NCBI RefSeq assembly: GCF_029625335.1
Contig: NZ_CP121111.1
Location: forward strand, 1,364,001-1,428,000
Direction: 5' to 3'
DNA: 64,000 bases
From: Flavobacterium nitratireducens
GTDB lineage: Bacteria; Bacteroidota; Bacteroidia; Flavobacteriales; Flavobacteriaceae
The notes below the pieces were generated by a model. That model was given only the letters and a program-made list of their open reading frames with translations, did not search any database and was not told the DNA's origin. Position numbers and translations under genes: made by a program. Shown here piece after piece: positions 1 through 9,893 of this stretch. Numbering within the stretch: position 1 is the stretch's first letter; each line of letters starts with the position of its first letter.

Positions 1-1406
1 TCGCTTAAATCATACTTCCTCTTTATTTTAATCAACTCTTGTTGGTCATCAGGCAATTGCCTGATACTTCCCTCGGCTTGATTAATTTTACTATTTACCA
101 ACCCTAAATCAAATTGCAAAGACGATTTTGCCGAAGCTATATTTTCCAACAAAACATTTTTAATAGCTTCCATCTGACTATCAAACTCCCTGAAAATTTT
201 ATCGCTTTTTACTGCATAAGCCATTTCAGAACGTTCTGTAGAAAGTGCTATCAACTTTGAAACATTAGCCACAACATTAGGATCATCTATTCCGGCCACC
301 GATGGAGCAGGTAACTTTGAATAATCTACACTGTTTTTTAAATAGGCTTTTAATGAATTGTAATACGAAATCTTTCTAGCTATGGCATCTTTTTCAACAT
401 CATATTGCGAGATTTTTTCCGAAAATTTAGCACCTCCGTCTTCTAAATTAACAACATCTTTTCCTTTTTTAAAAGACTTTAATTCATCTCCAGCGGTTTT
501 CAATTGTGATTCCATTGCTACTAGGGTACTATCAATAAAATTAATCGTATTGGTAGCAAATTGATTCTTACTATCTAACTGCCTTTTGATAAGCATATTT
601 ACTGTGGCATTAAGATACTCAACTAACCTTGCTTTATTAGTACCTTGCAAACGTAGTGTAAGAAGTGAAGCTCCTTTTTCATCCAATCGTACTCCAACTC
701 CTTTGTATCGGGAAACAGTTCCATTAAAATCATTAAAACGAACAAAATATTCTTTGCCTTTGTAAAATCCTGGATTTTCGCTTATGTACAATTTCCAATG
801 TAAAAAAGGCAAAGAAACCTCTTCACCAACTTTATATTTCCTAATAAAATCCCCAATTACAACATTTGTTGAACCATAGGAATTATCCGCATATTTAATT
901 AATGAAACGGAATTCGTTGTAAAGGGTATTTTGATTTGATATTCGTTTTCTGTTAAAAAAGTAATACTGATTAAATTCCCTGCCAACTGTCCTTTATTTT
1001 TATCAATACTTACTTGAAAAGGCACAGCTCCATAGGCATCAACCATATTGTACTTTTCTTGTTGCAAATAGTCTATGTAAAACTGCAATTTATCAACCAC
1101 TAATTCGTTATGCGAACGCGATTGTAAAGTGGTAGAAATAGTTTGCATTTGATCAGATACGCCACCCCAATTAAAAGTCAAACTGGTATTTGAAGTAAAC
1201 AATGGATTTCTTTCTTCCTTAACCGAAATAAGGGTCTCCATCTCATAAATTTTTTCCTTACGAATATTTACTTGATAGGCAATAGTTAAGGCAATGGTTA
1301 AGCTCAATAAAAACCATTTCCAATAGCTTAGAATTTTAAACAACAAGCCTTTAAAATCAAAACTTACATGATTTTCAAATATGGAAAAGTCTTTTATATC
1401 TAACAT
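1..1406 (-). CDS. Wzc-like polysaccharide co-polymerase / tyrosine autokinase, N-terminal part (runs off the window)
   Basis: About 468 N-terminal residues are present; the C-terminal end lies outside the window. The protein begins MLDIKDFSIFENHV, has a hydrophobic segment at about residues 26-45 (ILSYWKWFLLSLTIALTIAY), then a Wzz-type periplasmic region and a long charged, probably coiled-coil region from about residue 330. This is the layout of Wzc/BY-kinase proteins, which control chain length and export of capsule or exopolysaccharide at the inner membrane. The kinase domain with Walker motifs and the Tyr-rich tail is expected beyond base 1 but cannot be seen. It starts 16 bases after the Wza-like gene and probably shares its promoter. 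No in-frame stop was found in the visible part. Confidence 0.85.
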   Translation of the reverse strand, partial: MLDIKDFSIFENHVSFDFKGLLFKILSYWKWFLLSLTIALTIAYQVNIRKEKIYEMETLISVKEERNPLFTSNTSLTFNWGGVSDQMQTISTTLQSRSHNELVVDKLQFYIDYLQQEKYNMVDAYGAVPFQVSIDKNKGQLAGNLISITFLTENEYQIKIPFTTNSVSLIKYADNSYGSTNVVIGDFIRKYKVGEEVSLPFLHWKLYISENPGFYKGKEYFVRFNDFNGTVSRYKGVGVRLDEKGASLLTLRLQGTNKARLVEYLNATVNMLIKRQLDSKNQFATNTINFIDSTLVAMESQLKTAGDELKSFKKGKDVVNLEDGGAKFSEKISQYDVEKDAIARKISYYNSLKAYLKNSVDYSKLPAPSVAGIDDPNVVANVSKLIALSTERSEMAYAVKSDKIFREFDSQMEAIKNVLLENIASAKSSLQFDLGLVNSKINQAEGSIRQLPDDQQELIKIKRKYDLS

Positions 1407-1422
1407 TTTTCGAAATGTATTT

Positions 1423-2211
1423 TTATCGCTTCAATAATAATAAAACCGTTGTACCCAGCGATAACAATGAAAATATAGTTCCTAGTGATTCTATACCCGT
1501 TTTTCCTGTTCCCCAAGTTTTTTGTTTCAGAGGTTTTACGTAAATATAATCGTTAGGTTGCAAATAATAATAAGGTGAATTGACAACATTTCTGTCTGTC
1601 AAGTCAATATCATGCATTTCATTACCTGTAGGTGTTTTTCTAATTATAGTAACCGCTTTTCTATTTCCCAAAAGAGTAATGTCACCTGAATTAGCAATTG
1701 CTTCCAAAACGTTAACATGCTCTTGAAACAAAGTTTTTGTTCCTGAACTTCCAACTTCGCCAAGAATAGTATACCGAAAACCTGCCAATTTAACGAGTAC
1801 AAAAATATTGGCCTCTTTTTTAAAATATTCTGCCAATAATTGTTTTTCAATACGTTGTCTTACTTCATCAAGGGTGTACCCAATAACATTCAATTCTCCT
1901 AAAACAGGAATTCGGATATTACCATGATCGTCTACTGTAAAACCACTAAAATACAAGGCCGATTCTGACTTAGCAGCACCTCCTTCAGTAGTTGTATTAA
2001 ACATTTCTACTAATTTGGCATCATTTGCCTTAATATTGATACTTAAAACATCATTGATTTGTAAGCGATAAGGTTTAGCTTGAACTGCCGATATAGAAGT
2101 TTCAGTAGCAGTTTCATTTTTATTTTGCAAATAAACCAAGTCACGTGTTGAAATACAAGAAGTAAACAACACACTACAACTTAGCAATAAACCCAATAGA
2201 TATTTACCCAT
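1423..2211 (-). CDS. Wza-like polysaccharide export outer-membrane lipoprotein (SLBB domain)
   Basis: This is a 262-residue protein with a lipoprotein signal peptide; the lipobox L-F-T-S-C puts the lipidated Cys at residue 19. Residues about 46-140 match the polysaccharide export (Poly_export) domain (YRLQINDVLSINI, then ELNVIGYTLDEVR), and about 145-230 an SLBB domain (YTILGEVGSSGTKTLF). The C-terminus ends in a hydrophobic helix (about 240-262), as in proteins whose last helix crosses the outer membrane. It is shorter than Escherichia coli Wza, with fewer SLBB repeats, which is common in Bacteroidota. It lies upstream of the Wzc-like gene, so the two form an export pair for capsule or exopolysaccharide. 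A TAnnTTTG box lies at 2229-2236. Confidence 0.88.
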   Translation of the reverse strand: MGKYLLGLLLSCSVLFTSCISTRDLVYLQNKNETATETSISAVQAKPYRLQINDVLSINIKANDAKLVEMFNTTTEGGAAKSESALYFSGFTVDDHGNIRIPVLGELNVIGYTLDEVRQRIEKQLLAEYFKKEANIFVLVKLAGFRYTILGEVGSSGTKTLFQEHVNVLEAIANSGDITLLGNRKAVTIIRKTPTGNEMHDIDLTDRNVVNSPYYYLQPNDYIYVKPLKQKTWGTGKTGIESLGTIFSLLSLGTTVLLLLKR

Positions 2212-2228
2212 TTTTCTATTTTAGATAA

Positions 2229-2236
2229 CAAATATA
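2229..2236 (-). promoter_or_regulatory. Bacteroidota -7 promoter box for the wza-wzc operon
   Basis: On the minus strand the sequence reads TATATTTG, a full match to TAnnTTTG, 17 bases before the ATG of the Wza-like gene. No clear TTG was seen at -33. Confidence 0.55.
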
Positions 2237-2276
2237 GCTTTTCATTTTGATAATAAAAGCATTGTTCATTAACCAA

Positions 2277-2897
2277 TTAATTATTTTTAATTGCCTTTTC
2301 AAATGGCAAACGTTGCAAAATACTTCTGCCAAGCGTTACTTCATCTGCATATTCCAATTCGTCCCCTACGGCAATTCCTCTGGCAATTGTTGAAATCAAA
2401 ATACCAGAATCGGCTATTTGCTTATAAATATAAAAATTAGTAGTATCGCCTTCCATAGTAGAACTCAACGCAAATATAACTTCAGTTAATTTTCCAGTTT
2501 TCACTTTTTCGACTAATGTTGCAATTTTTAACTGACTAGGCCCAACTCCGTCAATAGGTGAAATTTTCCCTCCCAGAACATGATACACGCCTTTAAATTG
2601 AGCCGTATTTTCAATAGCCATCACATCACGAATATCTTCAACCACACATACTATTTGATGGTTCCTATTTGGATTGCTACAAATTTCACAAATAGCAGTA
2701 TCCGAAATATTATGACAACTTTCACAAAACTTAATTTCTTCACGCATAGCCACTAGCGCTTGTGTTAAAAATGAAGTTTGTTCTTTGGGCTGTTTTAACA
2801 AATGCAAAACCAATCGCAAGGCTGTTCTCTTACCAATTCCAGGCAATTGCGAAATCTCATTTACTGCTTTTTCTAATAATTTTGAAGAAAATTCCAT
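2277..2897 (-). CDS. recR: Recombination mediator protein RecR
   Basis: The 206-residue product matches RecR in length and order. An N-terminal helix-hairpin-helix ([20 protein letters not shown], residues about 16-35) is followed by a C4 zinc finger with Cys58, Cys61, Cys70 and Cys73, then a Toprim domain beginning at [14 protein letters not shown]. RecR works with RecF/RecO to load RecA on gapped DNA. It is divergent from the symporter gene at 3041. The start codon lies five bases beyond a TACATTTG -7 box, so the transcript probably has almost no leader. Confidence 0.96.
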   Translation of the reverse strand: MEFSSKLLEKAVNEISQLPGIGKRTALRLVLHLLKQPKEQTSFLTQALVAMREEIKFCESCHNISDTAICEICSNPNRNHQIVCVVEDIRDVMAIENTAQFKGVYHVLGGKISPIDGVGPSQLKIATLVEKVKTGKLTEVIFALSSTMEGDTTNFYIYKQIADSGILISTIARGIAVGDELEYADEVTLGRSILQRLPFEKAIKNN

Positions 2898-2902
2898 AGT
2901 TG

Positions 2903-2910
2903 CAAATGTA
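2903..2910 (-). promoter_or_regulatory. -7 promoter box of recR, close to the start codon
   Basis: The minus strand reads TACATTTG, a full TAnnTTTG match, followed by five bases and then the recR ATG. In Bacteroidota transcription starts a few bases after this box, so the recR message is predicted to be leaderless or nearly so. Confidence 0.55.
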
Positions 2911-3040
2911 ACAATTTGTTTATTGAAATAATGAATAAATCCAACCAGCCTTCGAAAATTATATTCTGTTTCAATTCAAATGACTAGCCTATAAATTGTT
3001 GCCTTAAAAATCGTATTTTGGCAATACTAAAATTATCAAA

Positions 3041-4546
3041 ATGACTCCGGCTGCAATTCTTTCTCTTATGGTTATTTACTTTGCAATTTTATTTGCAATT
3101 GCCTATTTCACAAGTAAAAACAATAACGGAAATGAAGCGTTCTTTTCGGCTAATAAAAATGCTAAATGGTATTTGGTTGCTTTTGGAATGATTGGAACTG
3201 CTTTATCTGGAGTCACCTTCATTTCTGTTCCAGGTGAAGTAGGATCACCTAATGGAGAACAATTCAAATATTTTCAATTTGTCATAGGCAATGCAATAGG
3301 CTTTATCTTAGTGGCAAAAGTTCTACTTCCACTGTATTATCGGATGAATTTGACATCAATTTACACTTACATCGAAAATCGATTAGGCTACTACTCCTAC
3401 AAAACAGCGGCAACTATTTTCTTAATTAGTAGAACCATTGGCTCATCGTTCAGATTGTATTTGGTTGTTATTGTTCTACAACGCTTTGTATTCGATTTTT
3501 ATCAAATACCTTTTACCGTTACAGTACTTATTACTTTAGCTTTAATATTCTCTTATACGTATCGTGGAGGACTAAAAACAATAATCATAACCGATACTTT
3601 ACAAACTTTCTTTTTAGTAAGCGCAGTAGTCTTGACTATTTATTTTATTTGCCAAAGCTTAAATCTAAGTTTTATTGAAGCATTCGAAACGATAAAAAAG
3701 AGTCAATATTCTCAAATTTTCTTTTTTAATGATTTCCTAAATTCTAGATTTCATTTTATCAAACAAATTCTCGGTGGAATTTTTGTAACCATTGCTATGG
3801 TAGGACTTGACCAAGATTTGATGCAAAAAAACCTGAGTTGTGCTACCATTGGTGAAGCCCAAAAAAACATGTTTACTTTCACTGGAATTTTCGTAATTAT
3901 CAATCTATTCTTTTTAAGTGTTGGTGCTTTACTTTATATCTATGCCAACAAAAATGGCATTGAAATTCCAAAAGATTTAATCACCGGTAAACCAAGAACC
4001 GATTTATTATTTCCCGAAATTGCCTTTCATCACCTAAGCTTCATTCCTTCCCTAGTGTCCTTATTGGGTATTACGGCAGCCACTTTTGCCACAACAGATT
4101 CTGCTTTAACAGCATTAACCACTTCGTTTTGCGTTGATTTTTTAGATATGAAAAAAAAGAAAAGTTCAAATAATGAAGTGCTTATAAAAACCCGACACTT
4201 AATTCATCTAGGCTTTTCGTTTTTAATGTTTATCACTATTCTTATTTTTAACACTATCAATGATAGCTCAGTTGTAGGCATGATTTTCAGAGTTGCTTCA
4301 TATACCTACGGACCACTTTTAGGATTGTATTGCTTTGGGTTATTTTGGAAATCAAAAACTGTTAAAGATAAGTTTGTACCCTTTGTATGCCTAACCTCAC
4401 CCGTAATGAGTTACTTTATAAGCGAAAACTCTACGAATTTATTTGGTTATACTTTCGACAACGAACTCATCATCGTAAACGGTTTACTCACCCTACTAGG
4501 ATTAGTATTAATTTCCAAAAACACGACTAGATCTGTAAATTATTAA
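3041..4546 (+). CDS. Sodium:solute symporter family (SSS) transporter
   Basis: A 501-residue, very hydrophobic protein with about 13 membrane segments. Diagnostic pieces of the SSS family include the opening helix with AFFSANKNAKWYLVAFGMIG, the conserved SGVTFISVPGEV stretch (about residues 56-67), the Arg/Gly-rich TYRGGLKTIIITDTLQ loop (about 177-192), and ITAATFATTDSALTALTTSF (about 345-364) with Ser/Thr residues like those of the Na2 site. It is a cytoplasmic-membrane importer; the substrate cannot be told from sequence. It is monocistronic: recR is divergent and the next gene convergent. Confidence 0.9.
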   Translation: MTPAAILSLMVIYFAILFAIAYFTSKNNNGNEAFFSANKNAKWYLVAFGMIGTALSGVTFISVPGEVGSPNGEQFKYFQFVIGNAIGFILVAKVLLPLYYRMNLTSIYTYIENRLGYYSYKTAATIFLISRTIGSSFRLYLVVIVLQRFVFDFYQIPFTVTVLITLALIFSYTYRGGLKTIIITDTLQTFFLVSAVVLTIYFICQSLNLSFIEAFETIKKSQYSQIFFFNDFLNSRFHFIKQILGGIFVTIAMVGLDQDLMQKNLSCATIGEAQKNMFTFTGIFVIINLFFLSVGALLYIYANKNGIEIPKDLITGKPRTDLLFPEIAFHHLSFIPSLVSLLGITAATFATTDSALTALTTSFCVDFLDMKKKKSSNNEVLIKTRHLIHLGFSFLMFITILIFNTINDSSVVGMIFRVASYTYGPLLGLYCFGLFWKSKTVKDKFVPFVCLTSPVMSYFISENSTNLFGYTFDNELIIVNGLLTLLGLVLISKNTTRSVNY

Positions 4547-4590
4547 ACTAAAAAAGTTATTTCTTCAGAAAATGACTTTTGTAATTATCT

Positions 4591-4956
4591 CTAAAACTGA
4601 TTCGTAGACAATAAAACTAAAGTACACGCAACTTCAAATTGTATATCATTTAATTTCAATAATTGATAAAATTCAGGATTCTCAGTTCCAGGATTAAAAA
4701 CCACCCTTCTGGGTTGTGATTCAATAATATAATTGTAATATTCTCGCTGATTTATTGGATTTAAATACAAACTAACGGTATCGATATTTTTTAAAGGAAT
4801 TGCTTTTTTATGAATTTTAACCCCAGCAACTTCTCCAACATCATGACCTATAGCGATTACCGAATGTCCCTTTTGAACTAATGACTTTATAGCCATATTT
4901 GAATAACGTTGGGGTTTTATGGAGGCTCCAAGAACCAATGTTTTTTTATTTTTCAT
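4591..4956 (-). CDS. CoA-binding (YccU-type Rossmann) protein
   Basis: A 121-residue single-domain protein. The N-terminal GASIKPQRYSNMA segment (residues about 10-22) is the nucleotide-binding loop of the CoA-binding family, and NPGTENPEF (about 89-97) and ACTLVLL (about 110-116) are the conserved C-terminal motifs. Members resemble the CoA-ligase nucleotide-binding domain but have no known reaction. It lies 50 bases downstream of the CtlX-like gene on the same strand and may be the last gene of that unit. It converges with the symporter gene. Confidence 0.8.
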   Translation of the reverse strand: MKNKKTLVLGASIKPQRYSNMAIKSLVQKGHSVIAIGHDVGEVAGVKIHKKAIPLKNIDTVSLYLNPINQREYYNYIIESQPRRVVFNPGTENPEFYQLLKLNDIQFEVACTLVLLSTNQF

Positions 4957-5006
4957 CTTTTATTTATAATCAAATAGTACCATTACCATTTGAATTCGAG
5001 TTCCTA

Positions 5007-5945
5007 TTACAAGTTAGTATTCAAAAAAATCTCTGCCATCATACAACGAGCACTTCCTCCTCCACAAGTTTCAATAGTATGTAAATCTGCATTTAAAATT
5101 GTTCCGTATTTCTCTAATTGCTTTTTTTGATTTGCATTTAAAGACTCTAAAGCCGCATTACTCATCACGATAAATCTTTTATCATCGGCACTTGAAACTT
5201 CTAATAAATTCCCCGCAAACTCATTCACTTGTTTCTCATTAATTAAAATAATTTCCTTACCATCTGCACGAAGATTATCCAAAACCATTTTACGTTCTTT
5301 TTTATCATCAATCATATCTGCACAAATAACAGCAAAGTGTTCACCAATACTCATCATCACATTGGTGTGATATACTAATTCCTTCTTACCATCAACAGTG
5401 TGATAAGCTTCAAATATTACCGGAGCACAATCAAAATCTTCACAAAATTCTATAAAAAGCTCTTCATTAGCTCTTGGCGACAATGCACAATACGCTTTGG
5501 CATTAGCTCTGTCCAAAATCATACTTCCTGTTCCTTCCAGAAACATATTTTCTTCTTCTGCCGAAGTAAAATCAACAATATTTTCGATTACAAAACCTTT
5601 CTGCTCTAGAATATCTAAAACATCCTCACGACGTTCGGCTCTTCGATTTTCTGCAAACATTGGATACAAAACCACATCACCGTTTTCATGAAAGGACACC
5701 CAATTATTTGGAAAAATACTGTCCGGTGTATCCGTTTCCAAAAGATCATCAACAACCACAACATTTACACCAACAGCTCGAAGTTTCTCAACAAATGCAT
5801 CAAATTCCTGTTGGGCTTTAGCATTTAGTGCAGAAGGAAGCATTTCTCTTAACTCCTTTTGAAAATGATTATTCACTATGGTTTGCTCATTCATTCGGAA
5901 TGCTACAGGACGGATCATTAAAATCGAATTGGCAACTTGTTTCAT
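5007..5945 (-). CDS. ctlX: Citrulline utilization hydrolase (CtlX type, amidinotransferase/arginine-deiminase fold)
   Basis: This 312-residue protein starts MKQVANSILMIRPVAFRMNEQT, typical of the CtlX group. The pentein-fold residues are visible: FPNNWVSFHENGDVVLYPM near residue 78, EEENMFLEGTGSMILDR near residue 129, the His of VYHTNVMMSIGEHF near residue 192, and the C-terminal GGGSARCMMAE with the likely nucleophile Cys301. The family hydrolyses guanidino or ureido groups; the name comes from Francisella, so the exact substrate here is inferred. It starts 22 bases after the DDAH-like gene, which suggests one transcript. Confidence 0.82.
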   Translation of the reverse strand: MKQVANSILMIRPVAFRMNEQTIVNNHFQKELREMLPSALNAKAQQEFDAFVEKLRAVGVNVVVVDDLLETDTPDSIFPNNWVSFHENGDVVLYPMFAENRRAERREDVLDILEQKGFVIENIVDFTSAEEENMFLEGTGSMILDRANAKAYCALSPRANEELFIEFCEDFDCAPVIFEAYHTVDGKKELVYHTNVMMSIGEHFAVICADMIDDKKERKMVLDNLRADGKEIILINEKQVNEFAGNLLEVSSADDKRFIVMSNAALESLNANQKKQLEKYGTILNADLHTIETCGGGSARCMMAEIFLNTNL

Positions 5946-5967
5946 TTTATATTTTTATTTTAAGGAA

Positions 5968-6891
5968 TTAATCTCTAATTAATGGCAAAGTGGAGCAACG
6001 CAACAATCCTTCCTGCTTAGCGATTTCCGAATACGGAATCTCTTCTACCACAAAACCATGAGATCGCAACCATTGATTTAATCTTTTAAACTTTCTTTCC
6101 GAAACAACAACATTAGTATCAATCGAAAAAACATTAGAATTCATATTATACATCTCCTGTCTTTTTATATGAAATAAATTTTCTTTACCAAATAAATCAA
6201 CAAGGTATCTATAATCCGCTTCTTCGCGAAATCCTCTTTTATAGATTATTCCTTTATCTTTTCCAACTGACTGAAAACAACAATCCAAATGCAAAGCATT
6301 ATCACGAGCCTCCATTTTTGACTTTATCAAATCAAATTCTTTGACTATTTTATTTGGAAACAAATCCTTTATGAACTGTACCCCTACCATATTCGTTCGG
6401 GCAGTAATATAATCTTTATAATCACTCCCTTTATAAGTTCCAATAAAAATATGATCATTCCAAAGCATCACATCTCCCCCTTCAATATGTACTTCTTCTG
6501 GAGGACGAACCACTTTACTTGGATCAATAGCGTCAATTATATATTGAATTGCGTCCAATTCACCCTCTCTATCCGGTAAAATATTTGATTTTATAAATAT
6601 ATCATTTATTACAAAACCAATATCTCTTGTGAAAATTTGATTGTAATTTTCAATCAATCTCGGTCTATAGACCTTCACATCGTACTTTAAAAGTACTTTT
6701 TCAAAAGCATCCATTTCGGCAACCATATCTTCTTCAATGGGATAGGTTCCTGCTAAAATATGTTCTAAAGATTTAGGATCATAGGCTTCTTCAACCGTTG
6801 GTGTTGGACCATTACTATTAGCTATCCCTAATACTACTGCCCTTAATCTAGAAGTTTCATTATTTATTTTTAAAGATATCATTTGCTGCAT
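5968..6891 (-). CDS. Dimethylarginine dimethylaminohydrolase-like / arginine deiminase-related protein
   Basis: A 307-residue protein of the pentein superfamily. EVHIEGGDVMLW (about 133-144) gives the EGGD acidic pair, ALHLDCCF (about 196-203) the catalytic His, and LLRCSTLPLIRD at the very end the nucleophilic Cys299. The fold removes amine or iminium groups from arginine derivatives. Bacteroidota members are named DDAH, amidinotransferase or arginine deiminase, and the substrate is not fixed by sequence alone. A TATCTTTG promoter box lies at 6903-6910. ctlX follows by 22 bases, so the two likely act on related guanidino compounds. Confidence 0.75.
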   Translation of the reverse strand: MQQMISLKINNETSRLRAVVLGIANSNGPTPTVEEAYDPKSLEHILAGTYPIEEDMVAEMDAFEKVLLKYDVKVYRPRLIENYNQIFTRDIGFVINDIFIKSNILPDREGELDAIQYIIDAIDPSKVVRPPEEVHIEGGDVMLWNDHIFIGTYKGSDYKDYITARTNMVGVQFIKDLFPNKIVKEFDLIKSKMEARDNALHLDCCFQSVGKDKGIIYKRGFREEADYRYLVDLFGKENLFHIKRQEMYNMNSNVFSIDTNVVVSERKFKRLNQWLRSHGFVVEEIPYSEIAKQEGLLRCSTLPLIRD

Positions 6892-6902
6892 TTATATACA
6901 TA

Positions 6903-6910
6903 CAAAGATA
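6903..6910 (-). promoter_or_regulatory. -7 promoter box of the DDAH-like/ctlX operon
   Basis: The minus strand reads TATCTTTG (TAnnTTTG). It directly follows the T-run of the gltA terminator, so termination and new initiation are packed into about 35 bases. Confidence 0.5.
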
Positions 6911-6938
6911 AAAAAAGCTTCACGGTTAGGTGAAGCTT
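6911..6938 (-). terminator. Rho-independent terminator of gltA
   Basis: On the minus strand a nine-base stem AAGCTTCAC / GTGAAGCTT with a six-base loop is followed by a T-run, 19 bases after the gltA stop codon. Confidence 0.85.
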
Positions 6939-6957
6939 CTCTGATTTATCATCTTTA

Positions 6958-8235
6958 TTATTCAGGTCTTTTGAATTCTCTCAACGGAGAACCAGTGTAA
7001 ATTTGTCTTGGTCTACCAATTGGCTCTTTATTTTCACGCATTTCTTTCCATTGCGCAATCCAACCAGGCAATCTTCCAATTGCAAACATTACTGTAAACA
7101 TATCAGTTGGAATACCTAAAGCTCTATATATAATTCCAGAATAGAAATCTACGTTAGGATAAAGATTTCTTGCTTTGAAATACTCATCTTCTAAAGCAGC
7201 TGCTTCTAATCTTTTTGCGATATCTAAAATAGGATCATCAACACCTAAAGTTGCTAAAACTTCATTAGCTGCTTTTTTGATAATCTTAGCACGTGGATCG
7301 AAATTTTTGTAAACTCTATGTCCGAATCCCATTAATCTAAAAGGATCGTTTTTATCTTTAGCTTTCGCTAAATACTTCTCTGTATCACCACCATTTTGAT
7401 GAATTTCTTCTAACATTTCTAATACCGCTTGGTTAGCTCCTCCATGTAAAGGTCCCCACAAAGCAGAAACACCAGCAGAAATAGAAGCGAATAAACCAGC
7501 ATGAGATGAACCAACCATTCTTACTGTAGAAGTAGAACAGTTTTGTTCGTGATCAGCGTGTAAAATAAATAATTTATCAAGTGCCTCAGTAACAACTGGG
7601 CTTAATTTGTAAGGCTCAGTAGGCAACTCAAACATTAAACGCATAAAGTTCTCCACATATCCTTTTGTATTATCATAATAATTCAATGGATACCCCATAC
7701 TTTTTCTGTAAGTCCATGTTGCAATTACCAAGAATTTACCCATTGTTTTACAAACAGCTTGGTATAAATCTTTTTCATTATCAACATTAACTGATTTTGG
7801 GTTGAAAGCTGTCAAAGCACTCGTTAAAGCAGCTAAAACCCCCATTGGATGAGCTGTTCTTGGAAAGCCATCAATGATTCCTTTCATCTCTTCGTTTACT
7901 AAAGAGTGTTTTCTGATATCATTTTCAAATTGTTCTAATTGTGCAGCCGTAGGTAGTTCTCCAAAAATTAAAAGATAAGATACTTCTAAAAAATTAGCTT
8001 TATCAGCTAACTCTTCAATTGCATATCCTCGGTAACGTAAAATTCCTAATTCGCCATCTAAGAATGTAATTCCACTAGTGCAAGAACCTGAATTTTTATA
8101 ACCTGGATCAATGGTGATTGCCCCTGTTAAATCTCTTAATTTGTTAATATTGATAGCTTCTTCGTTTTCGCTCCCTACAAAAATAGGAAACTCATACTTC
8201 TTTCCATCAATTTCTAATATTGCTGTTTTTGACAT
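6958..8235 (-). CDS. gltA: Citrate synthase
   Basis: A 425-residue type II citrate synthase, which condenses oxaloacetate with acetyl-CoA at the entry of the TCA cycle. Visible marks are the N-terminal beta domain (EIDGKKYEFPI), the motif LWGPLHGGANQAVLEML (about 258-274) with the catalytic His, GFGHRVYKNFDPRA (about 304-317) with the second His and an oxaloacetate-binding Arg, and NVDFYSGIIYRALGIP (about 362-377) with the catalytic Asp. The length is normal. It is flanked by its own promoter box (8273-8280) and terminator, so it is probably transcribed alone. Confidence 0.97.
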   Translation of the reverse strand: MSKTAILEIDGKKYEFPIFVGSENEEAININKLRDLTGAITIDPGYKNSGSCTSGITFLDGELGILRYRGYAIEELADKANFLEVSYLLIFGELPTAAQLEQFENDIRKHSLVNEEMKGIIDGFPRTAHPMGVLAALTSALTAFNPKSVNVDNEKDLYQAVCKTMGKFLVIATWTYRKSMGYPLNYYDNTKGYVENFMRLMFELPTEPYKLSPVVTEALDKLFILHADHEQNCSTSTVRMVGSSHAGLFASISAGVSALWGPLHGGANQAVLEMLEEIHQNGGDTEKYLAKAKDKNDPFRLMGFGHRVYKNFDPRAKIIKKAANEVLATLGVDDPILDIAKRLEAAALEDEYFKARNLYPNVDFYSGIIYRALGIPTDMFTVMFAIGRLPGWIAQWKEMRENKEPIGRPRQIYTGSPLREFKRPE

Positions 8236-8272
8236 AATAATTTGAAATAAATCTTTACACTTAATAATTTAC

Positions 8273-8280
8273 CAAATCTA
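8273..8280 (-). promoter_or_regulatory. -7 promoter box of gltA
   Basis: The minus strand reads TAGATTTG, a TAnnTTTG match, 37 bases upstream of the gltA ATG. The -33 region is only T-rich. Confidence 0.5.
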
Positions 8281-8332
8281 AGGATAATAACGGTAATTAA
8301 AAAGAGAAAAAACTAAGGATATTGTTAAATTT

Positions 8333-8363
8333 AAAAAAAGCCATTCATAAAATGAATGGCTTT
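8333..8363 (-). terminator. Rho-independent terminator of eno
   Basis: A 12-base perfect stem AAAGCCATTCAT / ATGAATGGCTTT with a three-base loop is followed on the minus strand by a T-run, 21 bases after the eno stop. Confidence 0.88.
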
Positions 8364-8384
8364 GCATATAATTAAGTTTAAAAC

Positions 8385-9683
<1,299 letters not shown>

Positions 9684-9705
9684 TTAGTTTTTAATTTTTA
9701 GATTA

Positions 9706-9713
9706 CAAATATA
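9706..9713 (-). promoter_or_regulatory. -7 promoter box of eno
   Basis: The minus strand reads TATATTTG, matching TAnnTTTG, 28 bases upstream of the eno ATG. Confidence 0.55.
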
Positions 9714-9838
9714 TTCTAAGTTTTTTAAACATCGTACTATTTTTTTCAATCTTATCAACGAAAACGTTATAAATTACATTTTTTAAACATAATTTAAAAC
9801 AAAATTTACAAAATAAAAAAAGGCTATATAAATGGAGT

Positions 9839-9870
9839 AAAAAAAAGGCTAAACACAAAATGTTTAGCCT
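9839..9870 (-). terminator. Rho-independent terminator of carA
   Basis: A ten-base perfect stem AGGCTAAACA / TGTTTAGCCT with a five-base loop is followed on the minus strand by a T-run. It lies 23 bases after the carA stop. The rest of the 9678-9893 gap is AT-rich and holds the eno promoter. Confidence 0.88.
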
Positions 9871-9893
9871 AAGATTATGATAATAATGAAATC

